Position numbers and translations under genes: made by a program
Source: Marinobacterium_A aestuariivivens
Lineage (GTDB): Bacteria; Pseudomonadota; Gammaproteobacteria; Pseudomonadales; Balneatricaceae
DNA length: 64,000 nt
Direction: 5' to 3'
Assembly (NCBI RefSeq): GCF_042661465.1
Contig: NZ_JBHSWE010000001.1
Coordinates: forward strand, 4,092,001 to 4,156,000
Notes under the pieces: generated by a model
Database searches by the model: none
What the model was told of the DNA's origin: nothing
Seen by the model: the letters and a program-made list of their open reading frames with translations, nothing else
Shown: piece after piece, positions 1 to 8,484 of the stretch
Layout: each line of letters starts with the position of its first letter
How positions within the stretch are numbered: position 1 is the stretch's first letter

Positions 1-732
1 GGCACCTCGGCCGACGTGTCCCAGTTCGCGATCATCAACGACGAGAGCGAGCGGGTGAAGATTTCGATCGTCAGCAAGTCGGTGGTGCCGGACGTCTCGC
101 TGATCGACCCCGAAACCACCACCACCATGGACAACTTCCTCACCGCCTGCACCGGTGTCGATGCCCTGGTCCATGCCGTCGAAGCCTTCGTCTCCACAGG
201 CTCCGGGCCCATGACCGACATGCATGCCCTCGATGCGATCCGGCTGATCAACGGCAACCTCGCCGACCTGATCCGCCACCCCGACGATCTGCAACTGCGC
301 GAGCAGGTGATGCTCGGCAGCATGAAGGCGGGACTCGCGTTCTCGAATGCGATTCTCGGCGCCGTTCATGCGATGTCCCACAGCCTCGGCGGTTATCTGG
401 ATCTGCCCCACGGGCTCTGCAACGCCATGCTGCTCGAACATGTGATCGACTTCAATTACCGCGAGACCACCGACAAGTTCAAGGTCATCGCCGAAACCCT
501 CGGCGTCGACGTGCGCGGCATGAACAGTGCCGAGATCCGCAAACGTCTGATGCAGCGCGTTGTCGGGCTGAAGCAGGAAGTGGGACTGGGCGAGTCGCTG
601 GGGGTTTTCGGTGTCCACCGTACCGATATCCCGTCGCTGTCGGCCAAGGCGATCAAGGACCCCTGCATACTCACCAATCCGCGCAAATCGTCCCGGCGCG
701 ATGTCGAGGTCCTGTATGAAGAAGCCCTCTGA
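1..732 (+). CDS. ercA: Iron-containing alcohol dehydrogenase, 5'-truncated by window edge (ErcA-like)
   Basis: The frame is open from base 1, so the N-terminal third, including most of the nucleotide-binding half, lies outside the window; about 243 of the usual ~385 residues remain. They form the helical metal-binding domain of group III (iron-dependent) alcohol dehydrogenases. GVDALVHAVEAF carries the conserved Asp and first His ligands, SHSLGG the next His and LPHGLCNAM the last. The family oxidises or reduces short alcohols and aldehydes with NAD(P). The stop codon lies 17 bases inside the following hybrid kinase gene. This pairing matches ercA-ercS, which in Pseudomonas belongs to the network controlling PQQ-dependent ethanol oxidation. 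The symbol rests on that neighbour; the family assignment is firm. Confidence 0.85.
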   Translation, partial: GTSADVSQFAIINDESERVKISIVSKSVVPDVSLIDPETTTTMDNFLTACTGVDALVHAVEAFVSTGSGPMTDMHALDAIRLINGNLADLIRHPDDLQLREQVMLGSMKAGLAFSNAILGAVHAMSHSLGGYLDLPHGLCNAMLLEHVIDFNYRETTDKFKVIAETLGVDVRGMNSAEIRKRLMQRVVGLKQEVGLGESLGVFGVHRTDIPSLSAKAIKDPCILTNPRKSSRRDVEVLYEEAL

Positions 733-2453
733 ACAGTCGGCGGCGACGTTCGAGGAACTGATCGGCCTGGGGCAGCAGTCGGCGCGCAAGAACTATTACC
801 CGGAGCTCGAACGCAAGATCGCCGAGCTCGAGCAGGAACGCAACCGCTACAAATGGCTGTTCGAAAATGCCCTGCACGGCATTTTCCGGGCCGAGCTTTC
901 CGGGGGCATCCTGGCCGCGAATCCCGCCATCGCCCAGTTGCTGGGATACCGGGATTCGGCCGACCTGGTGGCGGGCGTCGTTTCCCTCGAGAACCAGCTG
1001 TTCATCGAGCCCGGCGAGCTGGCGGTCATCCGCGAGCAGCTGCTCAGCGGCCGCCGCCTGACCGGGTACGAAACCCGTCTGCGTTGCCGTAACGGCAGCA
1101 CCGTCGACGTCGCGATGACCATTCTGCTCAAGCGGGAGGGCGGGCGCGAGGTCATAGAGGCGTTTGTCGCCGATTACACCGAGCGCAAGCGGGCCAGGAA
1201 CGCTTGCAGCAGCTCAATGCCGAGCTCGAGCAGCGGGTCGCCCGTCGGACCGAGGAACTGCTCGAGGTCAACCGGCAGTTGCGCCAGGAGGTGCAGGAGC
1301 GGCAACTGCTGGCCGAGCAGCTGCGCGAGGCCAAGGAGGCGGCCGAAGGGGCCAATCGCAGCAAGGACAAGTATCTGGCGGCTGCCAGCCACGACCTGCT
1401 GCAGCCGATGAATGCCGCGCGACTGCTCGTGTCGACCCTGCGCGAGCGCCAGCTCGCCGATCGGGACGGCTACCTGGTCGAGCGGGTTCACCTGGCGCTG
1501 GAAGGGGCCGAAGAACTGCTCACCGACCTGCTCGACATCTCCAAGCTGGACCAGAATGCGGTGCGACCGGATATCAGCGACTTTCCGCTGCTGACCTTGC
1601 TCGAGCCGCTGGCATCGGAGCTGCAATCGGTCGCCGAAAACGAAGGGCTGCGGCTGCGGCTGCGCCCAAGCCGGCTTTCGATCCGCAGTGACAGCCGTCT
1701 GCTGACACGCATATTGCGCAACCTGCTGAGCAATGCCCTGCGTTATACCCGCGAGGGCGGGGTGCTGCTGGGTGTGCGGCGCCGTGGCGACCGGCTCAGC
1801 ATCCAGGTGTGGGACAGCGGAGACGGCATCGAACCGGACAAGCTGGAGGAGATCTTCCGCGAGTTTCACCAGTTGCCCGACCATCATCCGGGGAGCGCCG
1901 TGGCGTCGGCCTGGGGCTGGCGATCGTCGACCGGATCGCCCGGGTGCTGGAGCACCCCGTCGAGGTGCGCTCGGCGCCGGGAAGGGGCTCCATGTTCGCG
2001 ATCGAGGTGCCGTTGGCGGCCGGCTCGCCGGAACCGGACTCGCCGGATCTGACGTTCAGGGCGCCGGCCGACAGCCTGGCCGGAGTCAGGGTGCTGGTGG
2101 TCGACAACGACGAGGCGGTGCTGGTCAGCATGAAGGCGCTGCTCGAACAGTGGGGCTGCCAGCCGCTGATGGCCCGGGACCTGGAGAGTGCCCTCGCGCT
2201 TTGCCGTCAGCAGCCCGAGCCTCCCGACCTGGTCCTGGCGGACTATCATCTCGACTGGGGGCGCTCCGGCCTCGAGGTCATCGAGGCGCTGCATCGCAGG
2301 TACTGCCATGAACTGCCCGCCGCGATGATCACCGCGGACCGCTCGGCCGAAACATTGCGGCAGTTCCGCGAGCGCGGATTGCCGGTGCTCTCCAAGCCTC
2401 TGCGCCCCGGCAAGTTGCGGGCGCTGCTGACGCATCTGATGGCCAGCACCTAG
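716..2453 (+). CDS. ercS: PAS-containing hybrid sensor histidine kinase/response regulator (ErcS/NahK type), two frame breaks
   Basis: Start ATG at 716 inside the dehydrogenase gene. The restored product is about 579 residues: a PAS domain (about 35-150), a coiled coil rich in Glu/Gln/Arg (about 155-205), a HisKA dimerisation domain with the H-box ASHDLLQPM, a HATPase domain (NALRYT; WDSGDGIEPD; GVGLGLAIV), and a C-terminal receiver with the acceptor Asp in LADYHLDWG and the conserved Lys in LSKPLRPGK. No membrane segment, so cytosolic sensing is likely. This is the architecture of the ErcS/NahK kinases of Pseudomonas. The frame breaks near 1194 (GCCC to GCC) and near 1892 (one G short in a G run). 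The overlap with the dehydrogenase gene suggests co-expression. The TAG stop coincides with the first bases of an intergenic repeat. Confidence 0.8.
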
Positions 2454-2600
2454 GGTGGAATGCGATTCACCGGAATGCGATTCACCGGAATGCGATTCAC
2501 CGGTGGAATTCGCTTCGCTCATTCCACCCTACGTTCCGGCCATCAGCATGTAGGGTGGAATGAGTGCCGAAGGCGCGAATTCCACCGCTGGCCGACAGAG
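2451..2600. repeat. Intergenic palindromic repeat cluster with a 15-bp tandem triplication
   Basis: Non-coding stretch between two convergent genes. The unit GGAATGCGATTCACC occurs three times head to tail (2457-2471, 2472-2486, 2487-2501). It is followed by GGTGGAATTCGC, CATTCCACCCTAC, and a second copy beginning GTAGGGTGGAATGAG with CGAATTCCACC. The GTAGGGTGG...CCACCCTAC ends are inverted, so the block can fold back on itself. A related block lies at about 34340-34490. It looks like a REP-type dispersed element and may serve as a bidirectional transcription end. Confidence 0.6.
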
Positions 2601-2621
2601 TCTTGCGGTGGTCCGGCCCCG

Positions 2622-4051
2622 TCAGGCGATCCGGTCGATATCGAGCAGCATCCGCGTGACCTCCTCGCCGATATGGCGCACGGCCGTTTCGATCTGCTCG
2701 TCCGCCCTGGCGGAGTAGTTCAGGCGCATGCAGTTGCGGTATTTGCCCGAGGCGGAGAACAGCACGCCGGGGCCGATGCGGACGCCCTGGCTCAGCAGGC
2801 GCTCGTTGAGCCGGACGCTGTCGGCGTCTCCGGGTAGTTCCACCCAGAGCAGGAAGCCGCCCTGGGGGTAGCTGATACGGGTGCCGGCCGGGAAGTAGCG
2901 CTCGACCCAGGCGATCATCTGGTCGCGTCCCTGCTGGTACTGGGCACGCATGCGCCTCAGGTGACGGTCGTAATGCCCCTGGGCGATAAAGTCGGCGACG
3001 GCCAGCTGAGGCAGGCTGGCGCAGGCCGCGGTGCCGACGTATTTCATGTGCAGCACCTGTTCGCCATGACGCCCCGGCGCAACCCAGCCCACCCGCAGGC
3101 CCGGTGCCAGTGTCTTGGAGAAGGAGCTGCAGAGCATGACCCGGCCGTCGCCGTCGAACGACTTGAGGGTGCGGGGTCGGGGGAACTGGTAACTCAGATC
3201 GCCGTAGATATCGTCCTCGATGATGGCGACATCGAAACGCTGCGCCAGGCTGATCAGCCGGCGCCGGTTCTCCTCGGGCATGGTGTAACCGAGGGGTTGT
3301 TGCAGGTCGGCGTGACCTGGATCACCCGGATCGGCCACTTCTCCAGCGCCATCTCCAGCGCCTCCAGGCTGATGCCGGCGACCGGGTCCGTCGGAATCTC
3401 CATCGCCTTGAGTCCGAATGCCTTGATCGCCTGCATCGAGCCGTAGAAGCTGGGCGAGTCCACCGCGACCACATCCCCTGGCCGGGTCACGGCGCGCATG
3501 CTGGTGGACAGCGCTTCCTGGCAGCCGGTGGTAATGACGATATCGTCCGGGTGCAGGCGGCAGCCGGAGTCGATGCAGAGCCGGGCGATCTGCCGGCGCA
3601 GTTCAGGCGCTCCGCGCAGGCTGTCGTAGGCGAAGCCGCGCAGCGGATGGTCGGTCTTGCTGTCGGACAGGGCTCTTAGCAGGGGCTTGAGTGTCGGCGC
3701 GCCGATATCCGGCATGCCGCTGCCCAGGGCCAGCACGCCGGGCAGTTCGTTGGCACAGAGCAGCTCCATCACCTGTTCCCACTGGGAGACTTCGAGCGGT
3801 CGCTGCGCCGGCCGGCTGATGGCGGGCATCTGCGGGCTGGCCGGGCGCAGCCGGACGTAGTAGCCGGACTTGGGGCGGGCTTCGGCCAGCCCGCTTTCCT
3901 CGAGCAGGCGGTAGGCCTCCTGCACCGTGGCGATGCTGATGGCGTGTTCACGGCTCAGGGCGCGGATGGACGGCAGCCGGTCGCCACAGCGATAGTAGCC
4001 CTGCTCGATGCGCTGGCGCAGCTCATCGGCGACCTGTTCATAGAGTTTCAT
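2622..4051 (-). CDS. MocR-family regulator (GntR winged helix fused to aminotransferase-like domain), one frame break
   Basis: Residues 1-70 form a GntR-type winged helix (KLYEQVADELRQRIEQG, then PSIRALSREHAISIATVQEAY). The rest, to about residue 476, is a fold-type I aminotransferase-like domain with the PLP-binding Lys in CSSFSKTLAPGLRVGW. Proteins of this class are PLP-dependent transcription regulators of vitamin B6, GABA, taurine or other amine metabolism; the ligand here cannot be read from sequence. It diverges from the DUF1127 and PhzF-like genes, and the gap between holds six CTGTA/TACAG half-sites, so it probably controls them and itself. The frame breaks near 3292 in AACAACCCCTCGG, where one C is missing between the CNN and PLGYTMPEE segments. 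Confidence 0.85.
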
Positions 4052-4163
4052 TACAGTTTCTCATTACAGATAGATAAAGCAGTACAGTTCGAGCTAAAGA
4101 TAGCAGTACAGAGGCGGATCTTCCAAAACTGTATCGGTAAAATAAAGATATTTTGAATCTGTA
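4052..4163. promoter_or_regulatory. Array of CTGTA/TACAG half-sites, candidate MocR operator
   Basis: The AT-rich gap between the divergent MocR regulator and DUF1127 genes contains TACAG at 4052-4056, 4065-4069, 4083-4087 and 4107-4111, and the complement CTGTA at 4129-4133 and 4159-4163. MocR proteins dimerise head to tail and typically bind direct repeats, so four same-direction copies plus two opposed ones fit operators for both genes. The first copies overlap the regulator's own start region, as expected for autoregulation. Binding by this regulator is inferred. Confidence 0.5.
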
Positions 4164-4218
4164 ATGGATTGGCAGCAGAGCTTAACCTGAGTCTCATCAA
4201 CCGCAGGAGGGTGATGTC

Positions 4219-4389
4219 ATGTTAAGTCTGGAATTCTTTCGTCGACTGTTCGAGATTCTGCGACGGGCCGCCGAGCGCAGCCGCTCACGCCGCCAGCTGC
4301 AGATGCTGGATGATCATATGCTGAAGGATATCGGCATCAGCCGCGCCGACGCCGTGCGCGAAGCCGACAAGCCTTTCTGGCGTCCCTGA
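4219..4389 (+). CDS. DUF1127 small basic protein
   Basis: A 56-residue Arg-rich protein with an AGGAGG ribosome site eight bases before the ATG. The C-terminal part LQMLDDHMLKDIGISRADA is the DUF1127 (YjiS-like) signature: a short helix followed by L-x-DIG-[IL]-x-R. Members are small alpha-helical proteins common in proteobacteria. Some bind RNA or affect phosphate and carbon metabolism, but no general function is established. It is the first gene downstream of the MocR half-site array and lies 50 bases before the PhzF-like gene, so the two are probably one transcript. Confidence 0.8.
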   Translation: MLSLEFFRRLFEILRRAAERSRSRRQLQMLDDHMLKDIGISRADAVREADKPFWRP

Positions 4390-4439
4390 AACCTCCGGCG
4401 GGCCCGGCTCCCGGGACCCATGACATGCAAGGAGTCTCC

Positions 4440-5324
4440 ATGTCCACGTTCGAATATTACACCCTGGATGTGTTTACCGATCGTCCCTTTGCCGGTAACC
4501 CGCTGGCGGTGTTCCCCGATGCCGGCCCGCTGCCGGAGCACCTGATGCAGCAGATTGCACGGGAACTGAACCTGTCGGAAACCGTCTTCGTGGCGGGCCC
4601 GGAGGGGCGCAACCGCTTCCGGGTGCGGATCTTTACCCCCGGGGGCGAGATCCCCTTTGCCGGTCACCCCACTGTCGGGACGGCGCTGCTGCTGCAGCAG
4701 CTGGGTCGACTCGGCCGGCCGGAGGAGGGCGGGCCGGTGCTGATACAGCCGGTAGGAGACGTGCCGGTTTCGATTTCGGGCACGGGCCCGGAGGCGGTGG
4801 CCCGTTTTCGCACCGCCCGATTGCCGCAGATCGCGAGCAGCGTATTGAGTCGCGAAGACGCCGCCGCGCTGATCGGCCTCGCGCCCGAACAGCTGTGCGC
4901 CGATCCGGTGGTGGCGTCCTGCGGCACGCCCTTCCAGTTGCTGGTGCTGAGTGACCCGGAGGCGCTGCGGGTTGCTCAGCTGGACTTCGCGCTCTGGCGC
5001 CGGCTGCTGGCCGCTGATCCGGCCCCCGATATTTATATCTACGCCGTCACCGGCGACGACACGCTAAGGGCGCGGATGTTCGGGCCCGGCTTCGGAATTC
5101 CCGAAGATCCCGCGACGGGGGCCGCAGCCTCGGCGTTGGCCGGTTATCTGGCGCAGCAGTCGGGACGGGTCGGTACGTTTCGCTGGCGGATCGAGCAGGG
5201 CGTCGAGATGGGGCGTCCGAGCCAGATCGACACCGAGGTGCAGGTAGGCCCCGGGGGTGTCGAGGCGGTCCATGTCAGCGGCCAGGCGCGGCTGCTGAGC
5301 CAGGGGCGCTTTCTGCTCGAGTGA
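4440..5324 (+). CDS. PhzF-family isomerase-like protein
   Basis: About 294 residues in two similar halves, the diaminopimelate-epimerase-like fold of the PhzF family. Visible signatures are FAGNPLAVF near the N-terminus, the catalytic Glu in LNLSETVF, FAGHPTVGTA in the first half and EDPATGAAASALAGYL in the second. Members isomerise small carboxylated substrates (PhzF acts on trans-2,3-dihydro-3-hydroxyanthranilate), but most chromosomal copies have no known substrate and no phenazine genes are present here. ATG 4440 is chosen over an upstream in-frame ATG because AAGGAG sits six bases before it. Control by the divergent MocR regulator hints at an amine or amino-acid-derived substrate; that is inference. 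Confidence 0.85.
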   Translation: MSTFEYYTLDVFTDRPFAGNPLAVFPDAGPLPEHLMQQIARELNLSETVFVAGPEGRNRFRVRIFTPGGEIPFAGHPTVGTALLLQQLGRLGRPEEGGPVLIQPVGDVPVSISGTGPEAVARFRTARLPQIASSVLSREDAAALIGLAPEQLCADPVVASCGTPFQLLVLSDPEALRVAQLDFALWRRLLAADPAPDIYIYAVTGDDTLRARMFGPGFGIPEDPATGAAASALAGYLAQQSGRVGTFRWRIEQGVEMGRPSQIDTEVQVGPGGVEAVHVSGQARLLSQGRFLLE

Positions 5325-5412
5325 CCGTCGTGGGCGCAATGGCTGAAATCGACGTCGAAAATCGCTATTCTTGGGCAAAGGCACAATTACAAGAAAACAG
5401 CGAGAGCGGCTT

Positions 5413-6015
5413 ATGTTTCAGGAATTTCGCCATCTGCGCCTGCAGGATGCCTCCGACGTCGACCATCTGCTGGCGCCCTCCCAGGTCCGGCCTCCGGCGA
5501 CACTGCGCAGTCCCGCGCTGGCGGTCATGACCGACTTCACCGAGATTTCGCCGGTGACGGTACCGGCCGGCTGGCAGATCGACACCGCGCTGGAATGGAT
5601 GAAAAGTCAGCATGTTCGCATGCTGTTCGTGGTGGACGACCATGGCCATTTCGCCGGCGTGATCACCGCACGGGATATCGCCGGTGGCAAGGCGATGGCC
5701 TATGCCCGGCAGAACGGCATCGATCTCTCGGATGTGCAGGTGCGCCATATCATGGTCAGCCGCCTGACGATCCGGGCACTGACCTACGAGCAGGTTGCCG
5801 ATGCGACGGTCGGCGACGTGATGCTGACGATGCAGGGCTCGGGCGATCAGCATGTCGTGGTGATCGACGAAGGTTATGCCGGCGTCAAGCGGGTGCGTGG
5901 CGTGATCTCCGCCAGCGATATCTCGCGCCTGCTCAAGGTCAGCTTCGAGGTGATGTACGAGGCCAAGACCTTCGCCGAGATCGAAAAGATCGTTGCCCAC
6001 GGCGGTGAGCTCTGA
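5413..6015 (+). CDS. Tandem CBS-domain protein
   Basis: A cytosolic protein of 200 residues with two CBS motifs: one around residues 35-100 (VMTDFTEISPVTV ... FVVDDHGHFAGVITARD) and one around 110-185 (IMVSRLTIRAL ... VVVIDEGYAGVKRVRGVISASDIS). Paired CBS motifs bind adenine nucleotides and act as energy-sensing modules. No catalytic domain is attached, so this free-standing pair probably regulates a partner protein. The second motif has an insert between its strands. Weak GAGAG precedes the ATG. Confidence 0.75.
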   Translation: MFQEFRHLRLQDASDVDHLLAPSQVRPPATLRSPALAVMTDFTEISPVTVPAGWQIDTALEWMKSQHVRMLFVVDDHGHFAGVITARDIAGGKAMAYARQNGIDLSDVQVRHIMVSRLTIRALTYEQVADATVGDVMLTMQGSGDQHVVVIDEGYAGVKRVRGVISASDISRLLKVSFEVMYEAKTFAEIEKIVAHGGEL

Positions 6016-6067
6016 GGGCGGAGTTTCGCTGCGGGGACGAACATTTTTCAACTTCGGGCAAAAAGCA

Positions 6068-6148
6068 TTGCACCCTGACCACAGTGCTCTATACTCCGCG
6101 CCAAATTTAAGACATGCGAACCCGCACTGATTTATCACTGCGGGTTCG
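6068..6148 (+). promoter_or_regulatory. Sigma70-type promoter and 5' leader hairpin of the decarboxylase gene
   Basis: TTGCAC (from 6069) and TATACT, separated by 16 bases, resemble a housekeeping promoter about 110 bases before the decarboxylase start. The leader contains a perfect 10-bp inverted repeat, CGAACCCGCA (6117-6126) and TGCGGGTTCG (6139-6148), around a 12-base loop. No run of T follows, so this is not a simple terminator. A stable hairpin just after the transcription start and about 60 bases before the start codon could stabilise the messenger or control it. Confidence 0.5.
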
Positions 6149-6206
6149 TGCTTTAGAGCGGCAAAGTCCTGAACCAACCGTCGACTGCAAAGAGGTACCG
6201 CACGCA

Positions 6207-7372
6207 ATGAAGCTGCCTGAACATATTTCCCCCGAACAGTGGCAACGGGTGAAAGCGCTGGCCGATACCCGGGAAACGCCTTTTCTGGTGATCGACCTCG
6301 AGAATATCCGGGAGAAGTATCTGCAGCTGGTTCAGGGTTTTACCTATGCCCAGGTCTATTACGCGGTCAAGGCCAATCCGGCCGACGAGGTGATCGCGCT
6401 GCTGAACGAGCTCGGTTCTAAGTTCGATATCGCCTCGACCTACGAGCTCGACAAGGTGATGAAGCACGGTGTCTCGCCCGAACGCATCAGCTTCGGCAAC
6501 ACCATCAAGAAGGCCCGCGACATCCGCTATTTCCACGACCGGGGGTGACGCTCTTCGCCACCGATTCCGAGGCGGACCTGCGCAATATCGCGGCGCAGGC
6601 ACCGGGTGCCCGGGTCTATATCCGCGTACTGACCGAAGGCTCGGAAGGGGCCGACTGGCCGCTGTCGCGCAAGTTCGGATGCAACCCGGAAATGGCCGTG
6701 GAACTTGCGGTGCTGGCCAGGGATCTGGGCCTCGAGCCGTACGGCATTTCGTTCCATGTCGGTTCTCAGCAGCGCGATATCGACGTCTGGGATGGCGCCA
6801 TTGCCAAGGTTAAGGTGATTTTCGACCGTCTGCTGCATGAATACGGCATCGGCATGCGCATGGTCAACATGGGCGGCGGTTTTCCAGCCAGCTATCTGCA
6901 GAAGACCAACGAGTTCGCCACCTATGTCGAGGAGATCACCCGTTTTCTGCGCGAGGACTTCGGCGACGAGGCGCCGGAAATCATACTCGAGCCGGGACGT
7001 TCCCTGGTCGGCGATGCCGGGGTGCTGGTGTCCGAAGTGGTGCTGATCTCGCGCAAGTCGTCGTCGGCGCTGGAGCGCTGGGTCTACAGCGATGTCGGCA
7101 AGTTCAACGGCCTGATCGAGACGCTGGACGAGGCGATCAAGTATCCGCTCGGCACCGAGCGCGAAGCCGACGAGCGCGGCTGCGAAGAGGTGATACTGGC
7201 CGGTCCCACCTGCGACAGCGTCGACATCATGTACGAGAACTACCGCTACAGCCTGCCGCTCTCCCTCGAGAGTGGGGATCGCCTGTACTGGTTCTCCACC
7301 GGCGCCTACACCACCAGTTACAGCTCGATCGAGTTCAACGGTTTTCCGCCACTCGAGTACTATGTGATCTGA
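6207..7372 (+). CDS. Ornithine/lysine-type PLP decarboxylase (fold type III), one frame break
   Basis: Restored length about 388 residues, normal for eukaryote-like ornithine/lysine decarboxylases. YYAVKANPADEV holds the PLP-binding Lys, SFHVGSQQ and MGGGFPASY are phosphate-binding segments, ILEPGRSLVGDAG follows, and GPTCDSVD carries the active-site Cys at the dimer interface. It forms putrescine from ornithine (or cadaverine from lysine) in the cytosol; the SpeC-like homologue in Pseudomonas acts on ornithine. Ornithine versus lysine specificity is not resolved. The ATG at 6207 has AAGAGGT upstream. The frame breaks at about 6545 in CGGGGGTGACG, one base short between FHDRG and VTLFATDS. 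Confidence 0.88.
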
Positions 7373-7557
7373 ACGGTCCGGCGCTCCGGCGGCCCGGCGG
7401 CCCGGCACTCCGGCAGCCTGGCCGAAGCCGGATGAAGATGGCCGCGGCCGGGCTGCTGGCGGTATCGACGGCGCAGTTCTATTCTCCAGCAAGACTGTGC
7501 TATAACCGCACAATCAAAGCGTCATAAAACGCCAGTTTGAAAAATAAGGAGATTTTG

Positions 7558-8451
7558 ATGCCTGAGCTGCTTGCAGGAGCAGAGGAGCTTGATGCGCTGG
7601 TCGCGGTCATCGACCAGACGGTGCTCTTTGTCAGTCCGCAACAAAGGGTCCACCACTGTTCACCGGGTGCGGCCGCCTGGCTGCAGCCGGAGCGGCTGGC
7701 GGGGCAGGCGCTCAGCGCGCTGTTTCCGGCCGATCTCTGCCAACTGATCAATACCGCCCAGGATCGGGCCCAGACCGAAGCCCGCCCGCAGACGCTGGAG
7801 CTGGAGCTGCGCCCCGAGCGATTGCCCGCCTGGCGCGCACTGGGACTGCGGGAGGTGCGCCGCTATCAGATGCGGGTGGTTTGCGCCGGCGATGGCTGGC
7901 TGCTCGTGCTCAAGGATCTGAGCGAGGCGCAGCATCAGACACGCGGCGGTGCATCCCAGACCCAGCGTGATCCGCTAACCGGGGCGTACAACCGCCGCGC
8001 CTTCATGCCGGTGCTGAGCCAGTCCCTGGCCCAGGCCCAGCGTTACGACTGGCCCTGCAGTGTGATGATGCTCGATATCGACGGTTTCGGCCGTATCAAC
8101 GAGCGCTACGGTCTCGACACCGGCGACCGCCTGCTGCGGGCCCTGGTCGACGAGATGCTGGCGAAAAAGCGCGGTTCGGATTTCTTCGCCCGCTATGAAA
8201 ACGACAGCTTCGTCATGTTCATGCCCGAAACCAACCTGAGTCAAGGGCTGCTGGCGGCGGCGCGGGTACGCAAGCTGGCCCTGGGGCTACACCTCGATAC
8301 GCCGGACGGCGAGCTGGGTTTCACCCTCAGTATCGGCGTCAGCGCGATGACCGGGCCGGAAGACACCGTCGAATCCCTGATGGCCCGGGTCAGCGACAAC
8401 CTCTATGTCGCCCGCCAGAGCGGCGGCGATCGCAGCGAAGGGGACAGCTGA
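7558..8451 (+). CDS. PAS-like/degenerate GGDEF protein
   Basis: Of 297 residues, the N-terminal ~125 look like a PAS-type sensor (AVIDQTVLFVSPQQRVHHCSPGAAAWL) and the rest is a GGDEF domain (RDPLTGAYNRRAFMPVL, MMLDIDGFGRINERYG, TLSIGVSAM). The signature loop reads ENDSF at residues 214-218 where active cyclases have GG[DE]EF: both glycines and the catalytic acidic residue are lost. It is therefore unlikely to make cyclic di-GMP and more probably binds GTP or acts as a sensory partner. A strong AAGGAG lies six bases before the ATG. Its role beside the decarboxylase gene is unknown. Confidence 0.8.
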   Translation: MPELLAGAEELDALVAVIDQTVLFVSPQQRVHHCSPGAAAWLQPERLAGQALSALFPADLCQLINTAQDRAQTEARPQTLELELRPERLPAWRALGLREVRRYQMRVVCAGDGWLLVLKDLSEAQHQTRGGASQTQRDPLTGAYNRRAFMPVLSQSLAQAQRYDWPCSVMMLDIDGFGRINERYGLDTGDRLLRALVDEMLAKKRGSDFFARYENDSFVMFMPETNLSQGLLAAARVRKLALGLHLDTPDGELGFTLSIGVSAMTGPEDTVESLMARVSDNLYVARQSGGDRSEGDS

Positions 8452-8484
8452 GGCTCTGTTCGATCAGCCTTGTTCAGGCCCGTT

